DNA from: Heliocidaris erythrogramma
Lineage: Eukaryota > Echinodermata > Echinoidea > Camarodonta > Echinometridae
Assembly (NCBI GenBank): GCA_025617745.1
Contig: CM046858.1
Coordinates: 34,480,598 to 34,544,597, forward strand
Direction of reading: 5' to 3'
Length of the DNA: 64,000 bases
In this document: piece after piece, positions 56,285 through 64,000 of the stretch
How positions within the stretch are numbered: position 1 is the first letter of the stretch
How the letters are laid out: every line of letters begins with the position of its first letter
Notes under the pieces: model-generated
What the model was told of the DNA's origin: nothing
Seen by the model: only the letters and a program-made list of their open reading frames with translations
The model's database searches: none
Program-made: the position numbers and the translations under genes

Positions 56285-57535
56285 ATAGGCATCATTGTGG
56301 AATTTTATCGTTCGCACTGTGCCTTGTTTAGTTGGAGGAAGATTTGCAAAAATGAATTCTTTCGTCAAACTCCTCATAAACTGATCTGCTACATTAATTC
56401 AATGAAGAAAATCTGCAATTTGATACCTTAAACCATGCAAGGTTTAAACAAAACAATCATGCAGCTTATTAGTAAATGTTACTAAGAGAGAACAGTGGAT
56501 GAGTTTTACCCCTTCCAAATCAATCATTCACAGAGAAACACTAAGAATTAATGAACAAGACAATGTGAATATTTTCACAGAACTATTCTAAAATTCACGT
56601 TGCTAAACTGAAGATTTGATTTGAATTTGATTTGAATTAGGAGGAACAATAACAATAATGGTTGAACACTGCACAGTCCTTTGGCAAGAAGAGTCATTAT
56701 TTATAGTGTCAGACAGAAATTTATGACATTTACTTGTTTTATTTGTTTTATTTGTTTTGTTTTTGTTTTTTATTTTGTTTTGTTTTTTGTCTTTTGTAGC
56801 TATTTCTCAGCAGCGATTTCTCAGAAGCCTTCTTTCGTGTTAGCCTACCTGATTTTACACTTAGTGCAACATTTTTTGTTACTAATTCAGGCGTTTTGTC
56901 TCTTTCTCCTGTCATGGTCAACTCCTTCACCCCCCATTTCGTTGTTGTCTCTGTCTTTTCTTCTTGACTGAATGACTTGCATGTCGATTTGAAAATACTG
57001 TGCTTAAAAGATCTTGAAGTAACTTGATAATTCTATGCCAGTCTCAAATCCTAGAGTGGCTGCACCTCTCCCTCAAGCCGGGGGGGGGGGGGGGGGGGGG
57101 GGGGTTACTCGACTAATATGGTATACGGGGGTGTGCCGCTCTAATGAGTCGCTTATTTTTTTTTGCAAGAAATCGCTAAACATGGTGTATGGTTTTGTGG
57201 CGGAAAATCCTAAACATGCCCCCCCCCCCACTTTTTTTAAACATGGGTAAATTTCTTGTTCAGAAAATGATATTCTCGCCATATTGTCGCTGAAGTACAC
57301 ACCGAGATGTAAAATCCCTAATAATGGGTACCCTTTTTGCTTAAAAATGGGTACGGGTATGGAGGCTTCAGTGGCATACACACGGCCGAACCAAATCTGA
57401 GTATCCCTCCCCTCCCCCGGGCTTTTCAGTAGTAGATGAATTTAACAATGCTTATTTACATACTGCCCGTACCGTCGAGTGGTATTCAGATAATATGCCT
57501 GTTTACAAAATTGTCTAGCTCATTGGCGGTTTTAA
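56285..57535 (+). other. Spacer between the two TTAA elements
   Basis: 56285-57050 is AT-rich with no gene recognised. 57060-57420 is a repeat with a 24-base poly-G, several AAACATGG / AAAATGGGTAC motifs and a CAGTGGCATACAC box; it has no coding signal. Confidence 0.5.
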
Positions 57536-57915
57536 AGGGTGACTAAAATAGAAAATTAATTGCCCATTTTTCGTAGGAAGGAGTCTTCAGGAGCCAAAAA
57601 ATATCTATCACACACTTTTTATGCATTCAGTCGTATTTCATAATCATTTGAAAAGTACATTTTTGGTGATTTACACAGTCATAAGCCCCGCCCCTAAAAA
57701 ACCCATCCAAGCGACATCATGATCACGTGATCTGTGATGTACGAGAAGTAAAGGAAAATATTCCACCAACCTATATACCGTGCGCGTCCGCAGGCCACGG
57801 CAGACCCAGGCCGGTGCCGAGCATGACATTCACTGCATTGACCATTTGCATTGCATATTTTCGTGTGTTTCATTCCTCACAATAACTTTGATTTTGGGAC
57901 AAAGTTTCATCAATA

Positions 57916-58100
57916 ATGCCAAATCGGTGTATAGATGCTGGCTGTAGCAAGACCCCTAAAAATGATGTAAGCCTACATCATTTTCCTAAAGATGAAAATC
58001 TACGGAAATTGTGGGTCGCAAAGGTAAAGCTCACGCGGGCAGAGTGGCGAGGGCCAAGTGAGTAGAGTACAATTTGCAGTGGTCACTTTTCTTCAACAAC
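57916..58100 (+). pseudogene. THAP-type zinc finger in element B, nonsense and truncated
   Basis: The frame starts MPNRCIDAGCSKTPKNDVSL and continues HHFPKDENLRKLWVAKVKLT and RAEWRGPSE, then meets TAG at 58063-58065 where element A has His. After the stop, in the same frame, STICSGHFS matches SVVCSEHFC of element A. The C2CH ligands are Cys5, Cys10, and the Cys and His of CSGH. A splice at the GTGAGT inside this stretch is also possible, but the in-frame match after the stop favours a mutation. Past 58100 the similarity ends at the deletion junction. Confidence 0.8.
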
Positions 58101-58134
58101 ATCGCATCGTCTCCAGCAGCTGCAGCAGCTTCAC

Positions 58135-58323
58135 CCACGGCCCCTTCCCCGTGGCCCCTTCACCAGGCCCCGGCAAGTCTTCTGCGAGGGGTTCAAACAT
58201 AATGGTCGATTTCCCCTTGCCACTTGAGCTTCTTCTCCTTCGGGATGTGATAAATCATCTGATAAATCAGAGGTCGTATGTGGCTCAAAAGTCCTCCAAA
58301 TTGGACTCGCGGTCACTATCCAT
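58135..58323 (-). pseudogene. P2RX7_C-type first exon in element B
   Basis: On the minus strand the exon begins MDSDRESNLEDF, then after a one-base shift reads TTSDLSDDLSHPEGEEAQVA and GNRP, and after a second shift IMFEPLAEDLPGPGEGATGK. It ends in a Trp codon at a GTGAAG donor. This parallels element-A exon a: SDISDLEHQ..EEIEEEL, ARPYTMFEP, acidic stretch, Trp, donor. The following exons are deleted. A TGACGTCA is about 480 bp upstream (58803). Confidence 0.65.
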
Positions 58324-58802
58324 CTCTCTATAAGTTACTCGAAGAATTCAGCCAAAATCTAAGTCAGTACTACCGTAGTATGTAAAAAAAGGCGAAAGTG
58401 AAATAAACAAAACAAAAGCGTTCACCAGTCGCTTAGTACGAGGGGGAACAAAGTTGTAGTACTAAAGATGTGTAGTGCATTGCACAGACGCATAAAACGG
58501 CTGTATACGCGTTTAAAACCAATGCAAAACTTTCGTTCGGCAAGCTCAGATGGATGAGAACATTGTCAAAGAAAAGTTTACAAAACAAAACAAGAGCTGT
58601 ATATCTGGGGAAAAAATTGTTCACTGATCTTGTAGAAAATATATTGATAATGATTATTCACTCCTAAGACTATAATAAATTTCCTTTTTTCATAAATTGT
58701 CCGTTGAACAGAGGGGTAAAATACCGCATTGTGTGTAAAATGTTATATTGCTGCAGCCTGCAGATCTTCTGCCTCTTACTCTTCACACGTCACTTGGGGG
58801 TG

Positions 58803-58810
58803 TGACGTCA
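58803..58810. promoter_or_regulatory. CRE site near the right end of element B
   Basis: Perfect TGACGTCA, upstream of the minus-strand P2RX7_C exon. Confidence 0.4.
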
Positions 58811-58980
58811 GTCTGCCAATCAGCTCACGACTTTTAAGAAACGGTCCCAAAACCTCTACTTTTCCTCCTTTTTCGCCAAAACGAGGCATAAATTTGACAA
58901 TCAATTGCCAGATTCGTGATTGGAAGGCAAAAATACATGGAAACTGTACCTGTTTTCTCTCTAATTTAGTCACCTTTTAA

Positions 58981-60554
58981 GGAATGGGGCACACAACATT
59001 AATGTGCCTCATCCCCCCCCCCCCCCCCCCCACAACCCCCTTACTTACACAACTCCATGAGTGTGCTGTTTCCCCCTTCCTTTATGCAATTTACTCATTA
59101 ATTCATTTATTAATTTCACTTAATTTTGTACTAGTCACAAAAACCTGATCTACCCATGGCTGGCTTGGAATTGTTCACAATCAGATAAAGTAATTCAAAA
59201 TTCTTAGAAACAAAATTTTGACTGATGGGATGGTGTTTGCACGGAAATAGGCGGAAATCTGAGGGGACAGAAGTGTCCCCCTTATTTCGCCATTGGATTT
59301 TGAAGAAATAAGGACTAAGGAGTCACATTACAGTGATGAATTGCCAGATTCATGCTTAGCAACATTCATATTTGAATTCAGCACCAAATAGTACCCTAGT
59401 ATTAGTATACCTATTTATATGTGGGGCGAAAATGTGGATCACGAAAATGAAAAACGGAGTCTCTTTTTCCATGTCATCCCATTGTCTAATAGACCGCTTC
59501 GGTATTGTATGCAAATTATATACATACCTTTCAAACAAAGCCCGGAGGCTTACCGGACATAGCGACAAGTAATGTATACAGACGGGATTCCAAGCATTGA
59601 GGCTCATTTATAAAAAAAAAAAAAGCAGGTTAATGAAATAGCTCGTAACTAGGTGCTCGGAGAAGAAATGTGCATAAATTTGAATACATTACAGAACCGG
59701 GATATGTCAGACAATTATTTGCAAGCTTATAGTTGACAGCAGCAAGTGTTGTAATTGAGACATGTGTTCAAGGTACATGTAAAAAGACAGGCCGAGAGTG
59801 AGCAAACTGAATATTGGTATTGATGAAGCTCCGTTTCAGTAGCTAATTTTTGCAAGTTAATTGAATTGCATAAATTTGCACAATCCTTTTTTCCTAACGA
59901 GAACATTTTTGAATGAAAAACTTGACAAACCTAGGTACTAATTGCTAACTGCCTATCTGAAATGCAAAAAGGTAGTGATAACCAAAGTTTCCCCAAAAAA
60001 GATTGCCATTTTGAGCATAAATTTGCATACTTAAGTCGAGCTTCATTAAGAAATACGCATTCATAAAGATTTATATCACAAGGAATGGTTGCTTTTAGGC
60101 TCATGCACTCAAAAGTTAACTAAGTTTACTTTGCAGGTCTATCTCAGAAATATACTTACAGTATATAAATACCCAAATATCGGGTCTTTTTTGCTTTAAA
60201 AAAATCTATATTATTGCATGAATTTGCATGAATGTAACTGAATGCTGACATCATTTGAATTCAGTATTAAAATTATCATGCAGTTTGCCTTCAAGTCATG
60301 AAAATGACATTTTATTTTAGTTAAAGTTGACTTAGAGGATGACATTAATTGTTTATGTGCACCAGTACGATATTTCCATTTTGCATAAATTTCCATAATT
60401 AAGGCCCAATATCATGAAACATTGCAAGTTTACAGCTTGGCAACATTCATATTTGAATTCAGCACAAAAGTTACCCCAGTCCACCAATTTTCATGTAGGG
60501 CGAAAATGTGGACCGCGAAAATAAAAAAAACGGAGCCCTTTTTTCCATGTCCAT
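58981..60554 (+). repeat. Repeat mosaic with recurring CATAAATTTGCAT motif, no gene
   Basis: 59010-59032 is poly-C. 59350-59720 is an inverted relative of 47900-48130. 59357-59485 recurs in direct orientation at 60437-60565 (TTGAATTCAGCAC; GGGCGAAAATGTGGA). Between them the motif GCATAAATTTG recurs about every 150-200 bp (59669, 59869, 60014, 60217, 60381). Confidence 0.6.
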
Positions 60555-60818
60555 CCCATGGTCTATAATATACGGTGTCTGATTTGGGTACATGTAGTAT
60601 AACTTGTATAATGCCACATACAATATAGAAGATAAAAAACGAGTGGTGGTTTTAATGCAATTGATTAGTCATAGCATTTGATTATTTACCCCTAGAGGAT
60701 GCAGATGGTACAGACAAAGGGGCCATTTGTGCATGATTTGGGTCCTTAATAATCGTTAAAAAGTGTTTATTTTTCAATAATTGTGCTAATCTAGCTTTAT
60801 CGATAATTATTTCAACAG
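60555..60818 (+). repeat. Second copy of the LRR-exon upstream intron
   Basis: Matches 18505-19035 without the MITE; the empty site for the MITE is at about 60688. Confidence 0.85.
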
Positions 60819-60992
60819 ATTGAGACCTTTGACATTCAGGAAATGAATCTCCGTGAACGCCCCTCAGCATCACGTGATCTCGGGCAGTTCATCTGTAAGA
60901 TGTCTCATCTGAAGAAGCTGACGCTGCACTCTGGGGTATTGCTACACGATGACTTCTACTCATCATCATCATCGATGGCATCATCTGCAAAG
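60819..60992 (+). CDS. Leucine-rich-repeat exon of an NLR-family gene (copy 2)
   Basis: A 174-bp exon is bounded by TTTCAACAG (ending 60818) and a GTACTG donor (60993). The 58 codons read IETFDIQEMNLRERPSASRD, then LGQFICKMSHLKKLTLHSGV and the same FYSSSSSMASSAK end as copy 1. Compared with copy 1, several changes keep the LRR consensus (R/K, A/G, E/Q), there is no stop or shift in either copy, and both splice edges are kept. This fits an LRR exon under constraint, or a recent duplication, in the sea-urchin NACHT-LRR family. The neighbouring exons are not recognised in the window. Confidence 0.7.
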
Positions 60993-62520
60993 GTACTGAT
61001 AAGGTCACATCTTTCTAGTATTTGAGTTTCTCCAAATGCATACGATAACGTTTCGTCAATAACCCTTTAGTGATTATCCAATCCAAGCCGTTTGGTTCTT
61101 AGACAACTGCTTCATTACTCGATATCTATATAGTTACAGCCCATTCTTTGGTCCTGCAGTCCACTGGTAAAGTCCATGCGTCTTACAAAGCTAACGTCAT
61201 TGCCTTTGCTTTCATAGCAATTGCTAGCATTTTGTTAGTTTTGTAGTTAATGCCCATTGTTTCTGCAGTTTATTGCTCTTACAGCGAATTGGTCGTACTT
61301 TCCTAACTCCAACACATCTACAACGGAGATGCATATAATAGCGTTATTCAAGAGCAACCTATGGTGGTAGAATCAAGCCCCCCCCCCCCCCCCCCCCCCT
61401 CGTCCAAAACTTCAACAGTTTATATCAATATTTTCGCCAGATGCGAGTTGCAAGATACCTGTATCAGACTTAATGCCCCTGTGGCTCTCATCAGATGTTC
61501 TTATGTTATAAAAGCTTCATGTCTTTTTCACCTGTTAACAACATCATGCTGCATTTATAGTATTTCCTAAACTATTCATTGCTGTTAGCCAAGCCAAAGT
61601 AGTTACTCACCCAATACTTAGTGAAAAATAAATGTATTTCATCACAGTATATTTAAGTTTTATCCTCTATAACGCCATATCAACAGTCCTAGAAGTAATG
61701 AAATATTGAAATAAGTTTATATTATTTACTTATTAATTTATTGAAAATGTGTATCGAAACATGACGAGCAACAGTTGTTTTACGCCATGGTCCTGGTTAA
61801 GGGACATTGTACAGCATTTAAAACATTTTAAGTACAACAGAAAATACAAAATATTAAGCATATTACAAAAAATGCATCAAATTTACTGTAGCGTATTGAC
61901 GTGAGAACAAAACTATGATCGAGAAGAGTAAGAGAAGGAGGATGGAGAAAAGAGACAAGGTTGGAAGAGAGAGAGAGAGAAGAAAGAACTAATAGCTCAA
62001 ATGATGCGAATTAGCGTGCGTCCGATTAAAATTTGATATTTGCTCTGTGGAGTTGCTAAAGTGTATTTACTACCCCAAAGTATATCTTTAAGCTCGTGAA
62101 ACGTGGCTTTCAAGTTCCATCTGTAAGTAATTACTATCATAAAAGCAGCATGCGGATCCAAGATCACAATTATAATACTGGAAGCCCCACAGGCTTGGGT
62201 ATATCTTGGTGAAGGCAGGGGTAAAGCATTTTTCCCCGTCATTGTGTAACCACTTTCCCCCGGGAATATGAATTAAGCAATCGCATCGACTCTCTTGCTC
62301 AGATCATGGACCCTACCGATTGAAGAGGCGGGGGGGGGGGGGGGGGCATATGATGAAAAAGAAAATCTCGTCATAGAGTCCCTCCCCTTTCTTTCCCTCT
62401 CTTTTTTTCTCAACTAGGGGCCGGGCGACCATGGACCTCCTCCCTGAGATGATCTTTTTCCTACCCCTCCCCCATGTCCACTCCGTTCATTCCTTATTCT
62501 TTTCAAGGAATGCGAGCTTC
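60993..62520 (+). repeat. Further mosaic copy of the ~8-kb repeat
   Basis: Pieces line up with 7630-7680, 8490-8660, 9600-10140, 45600-46080 and 11260-11420 in that order, with the segments between them missing. A poly-C of about 20 bases is at 61380 and a poly-G of about 17 at 62331. No gene is seen. Confidence 0.7.
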
Positions 62521-62729
62521 TTTTTTTCTTAAAGGGGGTGTAAACATACGAGACTATGTGTCTTTCCCGTGGCCTGACTCGGGGCCAATCGGGTTTATCC
62601 GCAACTACGATGTAACTGTATGGCAAGCCGTTTTGCTATTTGAAATGATTTTTTTAATAGGGGAGGAAAAAGATCAGATCAGGGAGGAAGGAGGAGGTCC
62701 ATGGTCGCCCGGCCCCAAGTTCGAATTCA
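62521..62729 (+). other. Unassigned stretch before the satellite
   Basis: Non-repetitive by eye apart from the GGTCCATGGTCGCCCGGCCC block at 62697, which is the inverted form of 62418-62440. No gene. Confidence 0.4.
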
Positions 62730-63015
62730 AATATGTGATATCAGGAATTGAATTCGCGATATCACGAATTGAATTCGTGTTATCACGAATTAGAATTCGT
62801 GATATCAAGAATTCAAATCACAAATTCGATTTCTTGATATCGAAAATTGGGTTCATATCACAAATTCGAATTCGTGATATCACAATATCACAAATTCGAA
62901 TTCGTGATATCACAATATAACAAATTCGATTTCGTGATATCACAAATTAAATTTTGTAATATCAAGAAAACGAATTTGTAATATCACAAATTCGAATTTG
63001 TGATGTCACGAATTC
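62730..63015. repeat. Palindromic satellite with GTGATATCAC cores
   Basis: Many copies of GTGATATCAC, AATTCGAATTCG and GATATCACGAATT, spaced about 18-35 bp. Each unit is itself close to palindromic, so the array can fold on both strands. It gives fortuitous open frames on the plus strand. Confidence 0.9.
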
Positions 63016-63384
63016 ACAGGTTATTCGAGCATTAGTTGTGTGCAGAAATTCAACACTGAATTCAAGCGCTCTTTTTGCGCAGAAGATCACAGTGAATTTG
63101 AACTTTAGTTTTGTGCAGAAATTCAGCTGGGTATTCAAGCGTTAGTTGTACTTTGTGCTCAAATTTACGGGGTATGGGAATTCGAGTATTTACTTTGTAC
63201 AGAATGTAATATAAGTTAAAATAAAAATAGCAAGACACTTTACGCATCCATAACATTCACTGGAAACGATTTTAAAGTAATTTTAGACGAATTGATAGAA
63301 GTAAATTCATTGGAAACATATCAAGAATTCAAGTAATGATATGTTGTCAATTTAAATGAAACCCATATTTTTTCTGATACTCAT
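63016..63384 (+). other. AT-rich flank between satellite and DIRS-c
   Basis: Contains three loosely repeated GTGCAGAAATTCA / CAAGCG(T/C)T blocks (63038-63150). No gene. Confidence 0.4.
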
Positions 63385-63879
63385 AATTTACTACAATAAA
63401 TCAGTGTACCTACCTATTTGCTAGTCTTCCGACTACGCAAGCCATTCGAGTAATTACAGTCACGACAGTGCATATACCCCCTAGGATCACGCCTTCCTCT
63501 GTGCACGTACGCATGACGCGCGCACACAATCCTCCTCTTTCCTTCTCGCAGCCTAAAGAGTTGCAGCTAAGTCACTATCTTGCGCAAAAATTCAGAGTTT
63601 GCTACTCTTTTAGCGCGTTTTCTGGTGACTTTTGCCAATATTTCCGTCCTAGACTTGTTTTAATATCTGTTTAGTGTCAGTTTATGTCTGTCACGTATTT
63701 ATTTTGGTGATATTTGAGCTTAAATTCATACCTCACTTTTCACCACTTTCGTATAGTAGCCCAGGGCATTCGCTTTGGCGTTTTGCCGGGCGCTCAGCCC
63801 TGTAACGTTTCGTTGGTGTTTCGTGTGTGTGGCTGTTGTGTGCATATAATACGAGAGTGTTCTTTTGTTCGTAGTGCGT

Positions 63880-63919
63880 GAATGGAATTTTCCACACACT
63901 GCGCTGGAAAATTCCATTC
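63880..63919. repeat. Perfect 14-bp inverted repeat in the DIRS-c leader
   Basis: GAATGGAATTTTCC, a 12-base loop, then GGAAAATTCCATTC. In RNA it would be a stable hairpin about 70 bases before the ORF1 splice acceptor. Confidence 0.9.
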
Positions 63920-63988
63920 CGTTTCACTCTCGCTTTGTACGCCCTTTTCTTTACAATTTGACTCTTTTATATCTCCTTACAGGTGATA

Positions 63989-64000
63989 ATGAGTTCTTCG
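63989..64000 (+). CDS. DIRS-c ORF1 start, partial
   Basis: ATG AGT TCT TCG lies right after the TTACAGGTGATA stretch, the same position as the DIRS-b ORF1 start (TTGCAGTGGT ATG). Only four codons are in the window. Confidence 0.5.

Larger units (their letters stand above)
57536..58976. mobile_element. TTAA-flanked DNA transposon, element B (internally deleted)
   Basis: The left end reads AGGGTGACTAAAATAGA and the reversed right end AAGGTGACTAAATTAGA. TTAA is at 57532-57535 and 58977-58980. Inside are a rightward THAP frame (57916) and a leftward P2RX7_C exon (58323-58135), the same convergent pair as element A but in the opposite order. Only about 1.4 kb remains. The THAP frame runs almost directly into the P2RX7_C intron, which points to a large internal deletion. 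The ends of A and B share only TTAA-AGG, so they are related in content but not the same terminal family. Confidence 0.72.
63385..64000 (+). mobile_element. DIRS-type element, left end of a diverged subfamily (DIRS-c)
   Basis: The terminus AATTTACTACAATAAATC aligns with the DIRS-b left end, followed by CCTACCTATT, a CTAGTCTTCCGACTACG block like TAGTCTTGACTACGGGACC, and a TCCTCTTTCCTTCTCGC block like TTCCTCTTTCTTGCTCGC. Between these blocks it is clearly different, so it is a separate subfamily. The element continues past the window. The leader ends with TTACAG and an ORF1 ATG at 63989. Confidence 0.75.

Noticed and set aside
58058-58333. 91-codon plus-strand frame in element B
   Set aside because: It overlaps the minus-strand P2RX7_C exon, whose family match is clearer; the plus frame has no recognisable domain.
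62474-62920. 148-codon plus-strand frame ending in RIRDI repeats
   Set aside because: The repeats are the translation of the palindromic satellite.

Overview
This is eukaryotic, repeat-dominated DNA, most likely from a sea urchin. The main clue is a pair of 174-bp exons (19036-19209, 60819-60992) that encode a leucine-rich repeat of the type found in the expanded echinoid NLR immune-receptor family. The DIRS and BEL retroelements, TTAA- and hAT-type DNA elements, long G/C homopolymers and GT-AG exon edges agree with this. The species cannot be fixed from the sequence. No intact host gene is complete in the window, and there is no sign of prokaryotic organisation.

Layout. 1-3467: 3' part of a DIRS tyrosine-recombinase retrotransposon (DIRS-a). 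3468-11668: copy A of a roughly 8-kb low-copy repeat, with a 500-base assembly gap at 10142-10641. 11669-18050: a foldback element with TTCGTC-rich arms, split by a nearly full-length second DIRS element (DIRS-b, 12047-17395). 18051-29475: a mosaic of repeat copies holding an NLR LRR exon, a 274-bp hAT-type MITE with 8-bp target duplication, a decayed LINE, the first exon of a RecQ-like helicase and a decayed P2RX7_C-domain pseudogene. 29476-47200: copy B of the 8-kb repeat, split by a foldback element with a TA duplication (30812-40501), which is itself split by a BEL/Pao LTR retrotransposon (31409-40172; 5-bp duplication GCCAT). 47200-50880: partial further copies and a TIR-like element with internal tandem repeats. 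50880-56284: a foldback element with ACTATAC-rich arms, split by a TTAA-flanked transposon (element A, 51243-55981) that carries a P2RX7_C-type gene and a THAP zinc-finger gene pointing toward each other. 57536-58976: a shorter TTAA-flanked relative (element B) with the same gene pair inverted. 58980-62520: more mosaic copies and the second LRR exon. 62700-63010: a palindromic satellite. 63385-64000: the left end of a third, diverged DIRS element.

How the parts relate. Almost every block is mobile or duplicated, and nesting gives an order of events. The 8-kb repeat duplicated first; the TA-foldback then entered copy B (copy A keeps the empty site); the BEL element entered the foldback last. 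DIRS-a and DIRS-b are close relatives that decayed independently. Their internal complementary regions match both element ends, which fixes the termini. The most interesting find is the pair of TTAA elements with a convergent THAP / P2RX7_C gene pair, which I do not recognise as a described transposon architecture.
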